Translations under genes and position numbers: made by a program
Assembly (NCBI GenBank): GCA_938036435.1
Contig: CALHPU010000047.1
Coordinates: 1-37,381, forward strand
DNA length: 37,381 nt
Source of the DNA: an uncultured Pirellulaceae bacterium
GTDB taxonomy: Bacteria > Planctomycetota > Planctomycetia > Pirellulales > Pirellulaceae
Reading direction: 5' to 3'
In this document: positions 24,483 to 31,845 of the stretch, in pieces
Position numbering within the stretch: the stretch's first letter is position 1
Layout of the letters: every line of letters begins with the position of its first letter
Notes under the pieces: generated by a model
Databases searched by the model: none
Told to the model about the DNA's origin: nothing
Seen by the model: the letters and a program-made list of their open reading frames with translations, nothing else

Positions 24483-24528
24483 GGCAGGTTAAAAACCTGC
24501 CCTACGTGGAGCAGGTTTTTAACCTGCT
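24483..24528. repeat. Paired palindromic AACCTGC repeats
   Basis: GGCAGGTTAAAAACCTGCC (24483-24501) and AGCAGGTTTTTAACCTGCT (24510-24528) are each near-perfect palindromes, and they are also complementary to each other across CTACGTGG. Either two small hairpins or one long cruciform could form. It lies between the small lipoprotein gene and the cytochrome c gene. Position suggests a partial terminator or mRNA processing site; I recall similar strings as dispersed repeats in planctomycete intergenic DNA but cannot check. Confidence 0.8.
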
Positions 24529-24673
24529 AAAACAGCTAGTAAATTACCAGTCTGCTTGCGACAATTTGGCGATTCGCCCTAGCCAACGATTGGCCGATAA
24601 TACTAACTGAGTCGATCAACCAAACTCGGCTTCCTTGATCCCTATACTACTTCCAGCCACGGCGGATGAGACC

Positions 24674-25984
24674 TTGCGGCGTTTGCCTGACAACCGATTA
24701 AAGTTAACTGCGATTCGCCTCGCAGCATGCTGCCTTGCCTTGGTGGGGCTTGCCGGGTGTGGCGAACCACCACAGACCGTGTTTAAGCTTAATTCGGTTG
24801 AACTGCTCAAACAGGAAAAGCTGTTTCTTTCTGGTGGTCAGTCGTTTGACGATCGCTATTCGACCGAGATAGGAACGATCCTGACCGCGTTCTTCGGCAC
24901 ACCCGACCAACCGCGCGTGCCGAAGGTTTTGCCTGAGGAGGATCCCGCCGCAGAAGTGCTGTCACAAGAGAAGCTTGACGCTGCCGCTGGACCAGTGCTA
25001 AGCACGCTGGGCGACAATGGCTATCATGGCAAAGGACTGTATCGCGAACACTGTGCGCACTGTCACGGAATCACCGGTGACGGAGCCGGAAGAACAGCGC
25101 GAAGCTTGAACCCGTATCCGCGCGATTTTCGATTGGGCAAGTTCAAGTTCAAATCGACGCCGCTGCGGTCGATGCCGACCGATGATGATATGATGCAATT
25201 GTTGGTCAAAGGAGTTCCCGGATCATCGATGCCATCATTTCGTGGGTTACTTAAATCCGATTTGGAAGCACTGGTTGATTACGTCAAATATTTGACCATG
25301 CGAGGTCAGTACGAACGGTACTTGATGGCCGAATTGAGTAATCTTGAAGAGGGCGAGCCGTTGATCAATCTGACTGCCTCCGGTGTGCAAGATGAGGACG
25401 ATCCAGCGAAAGAAAAGTATCTGGATTCAATGTTCGATTTGGTTGGAGAGGGACTGGTCGAGGATGTGGTCGAGCGGTGGATTGACACCGATGACAATCG
25501 CAGTGAAGTTCCCGATGCGCCGGCCGCAATGTTGCTGGACCATCCGGATCACCAAGCACTTGTCGATCAAGGTCGCGTTTTGTACTACACTGGCGGAAAC
25601 TGTGCTCAGTGTCATGGCGAGTCGGTTGCTGGTAATGGTCAGACCGAGACGTTTGATGATTGGACCAATGAATGGATTAAATCGCCCGGCGTTGATCCGT
25701 TTGCACCGGCGACCTACGCTGACTTCACTGCGGCGGGCGCTTTACCACCGCGACCAATCTTGCCACGCAATCTGTCCTCCGGTGAGTTCCGCGGCGGCGG
25801 TCAACCGGAAGATATTTATTTGCGGATTGCCAACGGAATTGAAGGCACGCCGATGCCTGCGGCCGCAACGCTTGAGAGTGACCAAATTTGGGCGCTGGTC
25901 GCCTACGTGAAAGCCTTGCCGTTTATCGATGTCGATCAGCGGTTGAGGCACAAATCTGTCAATGACAATGCGATTGCAAAGTAA
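24674..25984 (+). CDS. Di-haem cytochrome c lipoprotein
   Basis: Two CxxCH haem sites are visible: C127-AHC-H131 (CAHCHG) and C310-AQC-H314 (CAQCHG), each with later Met-containing segments (GVPGSSMPSF, IEGTPMPAA) as likely sixth ligands. The N-terminus has a lipobox, LVGLAGC with Cys29, so the protein is probably anchored at the outer face of the cytoplasmic membrane. The start is uncertain: the frame opens at TTG 24635; TTG 24674 after GGCGGATGAG gives a conventional signal sequence, and TTG 24683 is also possible. Its last codons overlap the coxB start, so it belongs to the oxidase operon, where it probably feeds electrons to the CuA site of subunit II. This replaces the fused cytochrome c domain of caa3-type subunits II. 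Confidence 0.9.
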   Translation: MRRLPDNRLKLTAIRLAACCLALVGLAGCGEPPQTVFKLNSVELLKQEKLFLSGGQSFDDRYSTEIGTILTAFFGTPDQPRVPKVLPEEDPAAEVLSQEKLDAAAGPVLSTLGDNGYHGKGLYREHCAHCHGITGDGAGRTARSLNPYPRDFRLGKFKFKSTPLRSMPTDDDMMQLLVKGVPGSSMPSFRGLLKSDLEALVDYVKYLTMRGQYERYLMAELSNLEEGEPLINLTASGVQDEDDPAKEKYLDSMFDLVGEGLVEDVVERWIDTDDNRSEVPDAPAAMLLDHPDHQALVDQGRVLYYTGGNCAQCHGESVAGNGQTETFDDWTNEWIKSPGVDPFAPATYADFTAAGALPPRPILPRNLSSGEFRGGGQPEDIYLRIANGIEGTPMPAAATLESDQIWALVAYVKALPFIDVDQRLRHKSVNDNAIAK

Positions 25985-27005
25985 ACACTTGAAACGTTTT
26001 TGGCCAATCCTATTTTACAGCGTCCCCGTCTTGGCGACCGTTACGTTTTTGATGGCGTCGTGGGGAGTGTGGCCGTTTGAGGCGTGTGAACTGCCAGAAT
26101 CACTCAGCTCTGCGGCCAAGACGATCGATCATCTGTTTTACGGCATTCACACTCTATCGATGTTGATTCTGCTGGGTACCGGAGTAGCAATTGGCTGGGT
26201 GATTTGGAAATTTGACCATCGGCGTGATCCGAATCGTAAGGCGGCTTATTTTCATCACAATACAAAATTGGAAGTGCTGTGGACGCTGATTCCTGCCGGG
26301 ATTTTGGTCGCGCTGGCCTTCTACCAGATGAACTCTTGGGCGGAAAACAAAATGAACCGCCCAATGATCACTGATGTCAGTGGGACAGAGATTCCCAAAC
26401 CTCCGTTGGTGATGGTTAAGGCGCGACAGTTTGGCTGGGAGTTTCACTATGCGGGCGACGATGGTATCACCGAAACGGCTGATGACCTGTACATCGAAAA
26501 CCTACTTGTGGTGCCCGTGGGCGAAGACATTGTGTTGCAATTGGAAAGCCGCGATGTGATCCATAGTTTCTTCGTCGCCGAGTTGCGATTGAAGCAAGAT
26601 ATCGTTCCCGGCAAGACGCAGTTCGCTTGGTTCAATCCGATCCGGCCTTGTGAGGTCGATATTTTGTGCACGGAGCTGTGTGGTTGGGGGCATTATAAAA
26701 TGAAGGCGCGCTTAAAGGTTGTTCCGCGTGGGGAGTTTGATAAGTGGCTCAACGAACTTAAGCAAGACTATCAACCTCAGGAACTGGCCTGCCGAGCCAT
26801 CCCCGTCGGCGAGCCTCCGGCCCTCCCAAGGGGAGGGGGGCCGAGTACGGGCTCGGTTACGAATGATCATCTCTCCGTAGCCGAAGTCGCAAGACTTTGG
26901 ACGCATCACGAGACGTTTCTCCAATCTCTTGCGAGATCGGCTTCCAAAGTTCCTCAGGCTCAGAAGCGTGATCGAGAATTTACATCAGAAAGGCAGCAGC
27001 CCTAA
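25962..27005 (+). CDS. coxB: Cytochrome c oxidase subunit II
   Basis: Two membrane helices (about 15-35 and 65-85 in HTLSMLILLGTGVAIGWVIW; then 105-122) precede the cupredoxin domain. All CuA ligands are present: His201 (DVIHSFF), Cys236, Glu238, Cys240, His244 and Met247 (CTELCGWGHYKM). The domain should end near residue 270 (WLNELKQDY). The remaining 70 or so residues (about 277-347) are unlike other subunits II and are coded largely by a GC-rich palindrome and the dispersed hairpin repeat also found at 7464. It overlaps the cytochrome c gene by 23 bases and ends TAATG with coxA, so the three are translationally coupled. Confidence 0.95.
   Translation: MTMRLQSKHLKRFWPILFYSVPVLATVTFLMASWGVWPFEACELPESLSSAAKTIDHLFYGIHTLSMLILLGTGVAIGWVIWKFDHRRDPNRKAAYFHHNTKLEVLWTLIPAGILVALAFYQMNSWAENKMNRPMITDVSGTEIPKPPLVMVKARQFGWEFHYAGDDGITETADDLYIENLLVVPVGEDIVLQLESRDVIHSFFVAELRLKQDIVPGKTQFAWFNPIRPCEVDILCTELCGWGHYKMKARLKVVPRGEFDKWLNELKQDYQPQELACRAIPVGEPPALPRGGGPSTGSVTNDHLSVAEVARLWTHHETFLQSLARSASKVPQAQKRDREFTSERQQP
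26815..26863. repeat. GC-rich palindrome inside the coxB tail
   Basis: CCTCCGGCCCTCCCAAGGGGAGGGGGGCCGAG contains CGGCCCTCCC against GGGAGGGGGGCCG around AAGG (approximate stem), followed by a second small inverted unit CCGAG-TACGGG-CTCGG. It directly precedes the dispersed repeat at 26877 and lies in frame in coxB. Probably part of the same inserted repeat block. Confidence 0.6.
26877..26941. repeat. Dispersed hairpin repeat, copy 2, inside coxB 3' end
   Basis: The 24 bases 26877-26900 are identical to 7464-7487 (GTAG then CCGAAGTCGCAAGACTTTGG). CCAATCTCTTGCGAGATCGGC at 26921-26941 is the imperfect reverse arm, and the loop is again about 20 bases. In this copy the repeat is translated, giving SVAEVARLW in subunit II. 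Confidence 0.85.
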
Positions 27006-28765
27006 TGGATGACGCCAACGTCAATTCCAACGACGCAAATCGGCTTGCGCGATTTCTGACATCGTACATCTTCTCGACTGATCACAAAGTCATTGGCATT
27101 CAGTTTCTGTTTTCGTCGCTGATCTGGTTGGCCATCGGCGGATTGTTGGCGATGGCCGTGCGGTGGCAGTTGGCTTGGCCGTGGACAGCTATGCCAGTAT
27201 TTGGCGACCTGTTGTTTGCCGACGATGGAGGCAAGATCACGCCTGAGTTTTACAATGTGCTATTTACGATGCACGCGACGATCATGATCTTTTTCGTGGT
27301 GATCCCAATCCTTTCTGGAGCGTTCGGGAATTACCTGATCCCGTTGATGATCGGTGCAGAGGACATGGCGTTCCCCAAACTCAATATGCTCAGCTATTGG
27401 TTCATGTGGCCAGCGTTTGCTTGCGTTGTGCTGATGGTGTTTGTTCCGGGGTACGGTGCCGGTTCAGGTTGGACCGCCTATCCGCCGTTAAGTGTGCTAG
27501 TAGCGCACTCACCGACGGGCACGGCGCAGAATCTGTGGGTGCTGGCGCTGTTGTTCGCCGGTGTATCGTCCATGATGGGAGCCATAAACTACATCACGAC
27601 GATCGTGCAGATGCGTGCTCCGGGAATGGATATGTTCCGTCTGCCGATGACGGTGTGGAGCCTGTTGATCACCGCCATTATGCAAGCGTTTGCCTTGCCT
27701 GTACTGACCGCAGCGTTGTTGATGCAACTGTGCGACCAAGTGTTTCTGACTGGATTCTTTTTGCCCGAGGGAATCACGGCTAACAATGCGCTCGCCTCCA
27801 GCGGCGGTGGCGAGGTATTGTTGTGGCAGCACCTGTTCTGGTTCTACTCGCATCCGGCGGTGTACATCATGATTTTGCCAGCGATGGGCATGGTCTCGGA
27901 TATGCTGGCTTGTTTTTCTCGCAAGCCGCTCTTTGGATACCGGCCGATGGTCTACTCGGTGTGTGCGATCGCCGGCATGGGGTTCATCGTTTGGGGCCAT
28001 CACATGTTTATTTCAGGGATGAACAAAATGCTGGCGGTGTCGTTCATGGTATCGACGATGTTGATCGCATTACCCAGTGGCATCAAAGTGTTCAATTGGA
28101 TCGGGACCATGTGGGGCGGTCGGTTGCATTTAACGACGCCGATGTTGTTTAGCATTGGTTTCGTGTCGATGTTTGTTATTGGCGGACTCTCAGGAGTCGT
28201 GATGTCGTCGCCGGCAGTCGATATCTTGATCCATGACACGTACTACATTGTGGCTCATCTGCACTATGTTTTGTTTGGGGCCAGCGTGTTGGGCGTATTC
28301 GGAGCCATCTATTTTTGGTTCCCCAAAATGTTTGGCCGTTCGATGAACGATTCGGTGGGGAAGATTCATTTTGTGTTCACGTTTATCTTTCTAAACGGGA
28401 CCTTCTTTCCCATGCACTTCCTCGGTCGCATGCCAAGACGTTACGCAGATCCTTATTTGCACGACAGCTTGCGGGAGTTGCAGCCACTGAACGAGTTCAT
28501 GACTTACTGTGCGTTTTTGATGGCTGCGACGCAGTTAATCTTTATCTGTAACTTTTTCTGGAGCATCTTTTTCGGCCCGAAAGTTGATCGTAATCCGTGG
28601 AAATCAAATTCCTTGGAGTGGACGACTGCCAGTCCGCCACCCCACGGGAATTTTGATTTTCAGCCCATCGTGCACCGTGGTCCTTACGAGTACAGCCACC
28701 CCGATTGCGAAGAAGATTTCCTGCCGCAAATTGCCGAACCCTTGAGGAGAGATCCGCAGACCTGA
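27005..28765 (+). CDS. coxA: Cytochrome c oxidase subunit I, A2-type haem-copper oxidase
   Basis: 586 residues with the full subunit I set: haem a ligands His90 (FTMHATIMIFF) and His420, haem a3 ligand His418 (DTYYIVAHLHYVLFG), CuB ligands His283, His332 and His333 (VWGHHMFISGMN), and Tyr287 as the probable cross-linked tyrosine. The residue that is Glu in A1 oxidases (HPEVY) is absent; the motif is YSHPAVY (281-287), the YSHP signature of A2-type oxidases such as the Rhodothermus caa3 enzyme. The D-channel entrance Asp region (GAEDMAFPKLN) and K-channel Lys (SGIKVFNW) are retained. It reduces oxygen to water while pumping protons. The start overlaps the coxB stop. Confidence 0.97.
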   Translation: MDDANVNSNDANRLARFLTSYIFSTDHKVIGIQFLFSSLIWLAIGGLLAMAVRWQLAWPWTAMPVFGDLLFADDGGKITPEFYNVLFTMHATIMIFFVVIPILSGAFGNYLIPLMIGAEDMAFPKLNMLSYWFMWPAFACVVLMVFVPGYGAGSGWTAYPPLSVLVAHSPTGTAQNLWVLALLFAGVSSMMGAINYITTIVQMRAPGMDMFRLPMTVWSLLITAIMQAFALPVLTAALLMQLCDQVFLTGFFLPEGITANNALASSGGGEVLLWQHLFWFYSHPAVYIMILPAMGMVSDMLACFSRKPLFGYRPMVYSVCAIAGMGFIVWGHHMFISGMNKMLAVSFMVSTMLIALPSGIKVFNWIGTMWGGRLHLTTPMLFSIGFVSMFVIGGLSGVVMSSPAVDILIHDTYYIVAHLHYVLFGASVLGVFGAIYFWFPKMFGRSMNDSVGKIHFVFTFIFLNGTFFPMHFLGRMPRRYADPYLHDSLRELQPLNEFMTYCAFLMAATQLIFICNFFWSIFFGPKVDRNPWKSNSLEWTTASPPPHGNFDFQPIVHRGPYEYSHPDCEEDFLPQIAEPLRRDPQT

Positions 28766-28878
28766 ATTTGACGCATTTAGTATTAGCGACAAGCGATTGA
28801 TTGGCGGCTAGAGACAATATTTAGCAGCAAGAACAAGGTAACCGTATGTCGCCGATTTCTATCAACTAGGTCAGCGTC

Positions 28879-29451
28879 TCATCGCGGCGTATTGAGCAAC
28901 GCCGAAATTATACCTGCGGCGATCAATAACAAAACAATTCCAAGGAGAATCCAGACAATGATCGATGTCTTGTATTTGATCTCCGGTGTCGCGGCCATGA
29001 CATCTTTGTACTGATCCGAAAATATCATCTTGCCTTTCTTTGACCACAACGAGTACAGCAAGAAACCAGAAATAAGCGTGCCGATCGGAACTCCCAAAAG
29101 CCCAAGGGCACCCAGCACTGTGCCTCCAATGCGTCCCACTTTATTCAAGCGCCTCAGTCCCATACCAATCCATAACTGCAATCCGCCAATGGTCAAGTAA
29201 AAGACCCCGGTGCCGATGACAACCGCCCCCATTTGAGATGCGTCCATCCCCTCTACTGACGTCCCGGACAACATCCCGATTCCCGTAACGAGCGTTATTG
29301 TCCCTACTATGATCAACAAACCGGCACCAAGGCAGAATAGAGATCCGAACGATTTGACATTTGCTTCTTGAGATAAGTGCGCCTTACGAAGCGCGACCGC
29401 ATCTGAATCAACTGGCGGTGCAGAAGTAATTGGAGCCGCGTAAGGGTTCAT
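28879..29451 (-). CDS. Small polytopic membrane protein with NPYAAP N-terminus
   Basis: From ATG 29451 the protein has 190 residues, opening MNPYAAPITSAPPVD, a short Pro-rich cytoplasmic start that I recognise from many planctomycete membrane proteins. A GTG at 29472 would add seven residues. Four hydrophobic segments follow: FGSLFCLGAGLLIIVGTITL, VVIGTGVFYLTIGGLQLWIG, IGGTVLGALGLLGVPIGTLI and VWILLGIVLLLIAAGIISAL. No catalytic residue stands out. It is coded opposite to the two oxidase operons and is probably independent of them. The family is not identified with certainty and no function can be given. Confidence 0.7.
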   Translation of the reverse strand: MNPYAAPITSAPPVDSDAVALRKAHLSQEANVKSFGSLFCLGAGLLIIVGTITLVTGIGMLSGTSVEGMDASQMGAVVIGTGVFYLTIGGLQLWIGMGLRRLNKVGRIGGTVLGALGLLGVPIGTLISGFLLYSLWSKKGKMIFSDQYKDVMAATPEIKYKTSIIVWILLGIVLLLIAAGIISALLNTPR

Positions 29452-29634
29452 TTCTGGTTCAGGTGAATGCACGATCTTTCATCCCAAGATAATAACTTGT
29501 GAAGCAATATACTGACGTCGAGTATAGGGACTTGGAGCCCACTCTGCAAACAAGCTTCATCTCCCATAGATTTTATTATGAGCAGTTTCTGGTATTGGAC
29601 ATGCTATAACAGAGCCATGTCGCCGAACCGTCGA

Positions 29635-29688
29635 GCGATTGCGATTGCGAATGCGAATGCGATTGCGATTGCGATTGCGATTGCGATT
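29635..29688 (+). repeat. Hexanucleotide GCGATT tandem repeat (nine units)
   Basis: Nine consecutive 6-bp units run GCGATT x2, GCGAAT x2, GCGATT x5. All forward frames are open through it, so ORF callers find proteins of alternating Ala-Ile or Leu-Arg here; these are artefacts of the repeat. It is directly visible and is a likely site of copy-number change. Confidence 0.95.
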
Positions 29689-29857
29689 GGCGTTTTTATT
29701 TTTGGTGGCCGCTGCGCTGAAAAAATTGGAGAGTGTATGTCTTTATCGCAACCGACGAGAAAGAAATCGGCCCTTGGAAAAAGTGGTCGGCCTGAGATCG
29801 AAGCATATTGCGCTACGCAACTGTATGGGGATCACCACGCTGCTCCGATCTGATTTT

Positions 29858-29881
29858 GCAGGCCGCACCAGAATGTCAGCC
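29858..29881 (-). repeat. Dispersed repeat fragment encoding ADILVRP on the minus strand
   Basis: On the minus strand this segment reads GGCTGACATTCTGGTGCGGC and translates as ADILVRP in frame. I remember this peptide string recurring in spurious ORFs from planctomycete and verrucomicrobial genomes, so I read it as part of a dispersed noncoding repeat. The surrounding 29473-29954 has no supported gene: it holds this element, the hexanucleotide repeat and a 38-codon ORF at 29737. Confidence 0.4.
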
Positions 29882-29954
29882 ACCCAGTCATCTGTAGCGG
29901 TAATGATGCGGCCAGTTTTGATCAACAAACAGCCTCGCAACGATTCGGGAGTTC

Positions 29955-30377
29955 CTACGCCGGCTTGAGGTTGTCCTTAGATTTTTCTACCGAGCGCACA
30001 ATCTCATTGTTCTCGTTGACCAACACGATTTGAGCCGAGTGTTCCTCGACCTCTTGTTCGTTGAATTCGCCGTAGCAGCAAATGATCACCACATCATCGA
30101 CTTTGACCAATCGAGCAGCTGCTCCGTTGATGCAGATTTTCCCGGACCCTGCGACCCCTGGGATAACATAGGTCGTCAAGCGGTTGCCGTTAGAAACATT
30201 GAGGACATCGACAACCTCAAAGGGAATCATTTTTGCTTCATGCATTAAGTCCGTGTCGATCGTGATGCTGCCTTCATAATTCAGGTCAGCTTGGGTGACA
30301 CGCGCGCGATGAATTTTTGATCGTAAGAGTCTGCGAAGCATTTTGTCTAAGCCGTGCGAATTTCCAGAATTTCCCAT
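29955..30377 (-). CDS. panD: Aspartate 1-decarboxylase
   Basis: 140 residues. PanD decarboxylates aspartate to beta-alanine for pantothenate and coenzyme A. The self-processing site is intact: NYEGSITID, where cleavage between Gly36 and Ser37 generates the pyruvoyl cofactor. RRLLRSKIHRARVTQADLNY, TYVIPGVAGSGKICINGAAARL and VIICCYGEF match the family. ATG 30377 follows AGGAG at eight bases, one of the best ribosome-binding sites here, although most PanD proteins begin at the internal Met13 (MLRRLLRSKIH). The twelve extra residues are therefore probably real. It is not linked functionally to the oxidase genes on either side. Confidence 0.95.
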   Translation of the reverse strand: MGNSGNSHGLDKMLRRLLRSKIHRARVTQADLNYEGSITIDTDLMHEAKMIPFEVVDVLNVSNGNRLTTYVIPGVAGSGKICINGAAARLVKVDDVVIICCYGEFNEQEVEEHSAQIVLVNENNEIVRSVEKSKDNLKPA

Positions 30378-30522
30378 TGTTTACTCTCCTGCCCAACAGG
30401 GCAAGTACGGCGACAAAGACTTAGACGACTTTTGCTAACTTGTTGACGATCGATGCCTCTTGCGTCTGCTGTTGGGTGTTAGTACCCGAAACCAAACGCA
30501 TCAATTTTCCCCATTAGCGAAG

Positions 30523-30616
30523 AGGCGAGTGTGACGCTCGGTGGATTGCTGGGTTCGCCTTCTGATTCGCATCATGGTCTCATACGGAAAACCGAACGTA
30601 ACGATCACGCTCGCCT
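30523..30616. repeat. Long-range inverted repeat upstream of ctaB
   Basis: AGGCGAGTGTGA (30523-30534) is the reverse complement, with one mismatch, of TCACGCTCGCCT (30605-30616), 70 bases apart. The stretch 30378-30873 has no supported gene. Besides this pair and the hairpin at 30690 it must contain the panD and ctaB promoters. Confidence 0.5.
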
Positions 30617-30689
30617 AGCTGAGACGCGGATTGACGATTTTGCGGGCGTTGGCATTTTCCAGAACCGGCACGAAACCCTAAATTGTGTG

Positions 30690-30728
30690 GCCCCATATCC
30701 GATAAAACCCTGATATTGTGGGGCTTTA
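30690..30728 (+). terminator. Terminator-like hairpin in the panD-ctaB gap
   Basis: GCCCCA-TATC (30690-30699) pairs with GATATTG-TGGGGC (30712-30724) with a small bulge, followed by TTTATT on the plus strand. No plus-strand gene lies just upstream, so it may instead be an attenuator in the ctaB leader or a repeat. Confidence 0.35.
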
Positions 30729-30873
30729 TTGGGAAAACCGTGGGGCGGCGATTTAGTCACTGCTCAGTTTGCGGTTACTTCGTTAATATGGTGCTCTGCG
30801 GGCGTGTTTTGCAGCAGATAAAAAATATTGCCACGTAAAAACTTAGTGGCTTCAATGTTCCAAATTACCATCG

Positions 30874-31818
30874 ATGAATTCAACTACGTCAAAATCTGAT
30901 ACCTCAAACGCGGTGGCCGCAACACCAGAAAATTCTCGCGTTCAGGCTTACGTTGAACTGACCAAGATGCGGATCACCGTGATGGTTTTGGTGACGTTCG
31001 TGGTGGCTGCGGCACTAGCGGCCAATGGATTGCCCGATTTGTGGGCGATGTTTTTTGGTTCGATCGGCATGTTGTTCGTCGCCGCAAGTGGCAATGCAAT
31101 GAACATGTACGTCGAAAGGTATTCCGATTTTCTGATGCCTCGTACCGCCGGACGTCCGTTACCGGCTCAAAAACTTTTGCCAACGGAGGTTGCCATTTTT
31201 GGTGCGGCGACCATTGGAATTGGAACGGCCATCCTGTGGTTGACGGTGAATTGGCAGACTGCTGTGTGCGGATTGGCTAACTGGATTCTTTATGTTGGTA
31301 TCTACACCCCGATGAAGCGAAAGACTTGGTTCAATACCGAGGTTGGCTCAATCGCCGGTGCGATGCCAATTTTGATGGGCTCTCTCGCCACCACCGGCAG
31401 CGACACCACATCACCGACGATCACGTTCAGCGCTTGGGTCTTTTTCGCAGTGTTGGTGCTGTGGCAGTTTCCACACTTCATGGCGATCGCGTGGAAGTAT
31501 CGTCACCAATACGAAGCGGGCGGTCTGAAGATGCTGACGGTTATTGATCCAACAGGTCGCCGAGCCGGACGCAAATCCGTCGTGACAGCAGTTTTGCTGC
31601 TGATTGTTAGTTTGCTGCCCATTTTTGAGATGACAACCATTTATCACGCGGTCTTTCTGGCCGCCGGAGCGGTTTATCTTGGGTGGATCTATCTGAAGGC
31701 ATCCATTGAGTTCGCCAAAGATCCCAATGATGTTACGGCCAAGGCGCTGATGAGAAAATCTCTGGTATATTTGCCGTCATACATGCTGGTGCTAATTTTG
31801 GCCTACCTGATTAAGTAA
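30874..31818 (+). CDS. ctaB: Protoheme IX farnesyltransferase (haem O synthase)
   Basis: 314 residues with eight or nine membrane helices. CtaB transfers a farnesyl group from farnesyl diphosphate to haem B, giving haem O, the precursor of haem A in the oxidase. The prenyltransferase motif lies in GNAMNMYVERYSDFLMPRTAGRPLP: the usual N-x-x-x-D-x-x-x-D reads N-x-x-x-E-x-x-x-D, Glu replacing the first Asp conservatively. The second loop, YTPMKRKTWFNTEVGSIAGA, is typical. It is the first gene of the second oxidase operon (ctaB, subunit III, subunit IV, SCO, DUF420). No haem A synthase (ctaA) is present in the window. Confidence 0.95.
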   Translation: MNSTTSKSDTSNAVAATPENSRVQAYVELTKMRITVMVLVTFVVAAALAANGLPDLWAMFFGSIGMLFVAASGNAMNMYVERYSDFLMPRTAGRPLPAQKLLPTEVAIFGAATIGIGTAILWLTVNWQTAVCGLANWILYVGIYTPMKRKTWFNTEVGSIAGAMPILMGSLATTGSDTTSPTITFSAWVFFAVLVLWQFPHFMAIAWKYRHQYEAGGLKMLTVIDPTGRRAGRKSVVTAVLLLIVSLLPIFEMTTIYHAVFLAAGAVYLGWIYLKASIEFAKDPNDVTAKALMRKSLVYLPSYMLVLILAYLIK

Positions 31819-31845
31819 ACTTTCTCATTCTCGCTTTTGGCGTTC

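Noticed and set aside
29578..29853. ORF with ANANAIAIAIAI and its 38-codon 3' part from ATG 29737, which has GGAGAG upstream
   Set aside because: Most of the frame is the hexanucleotide repeat, and the remainder lies in what looks like a dispersed repeat; the good ribosome-binding site alone is not enough.
30531..30713. 60-residue plus-strand ORF before ctaB
   Set aside because: No ribosome-binding site or recognisable features, and it overlaps the inverted repeat.
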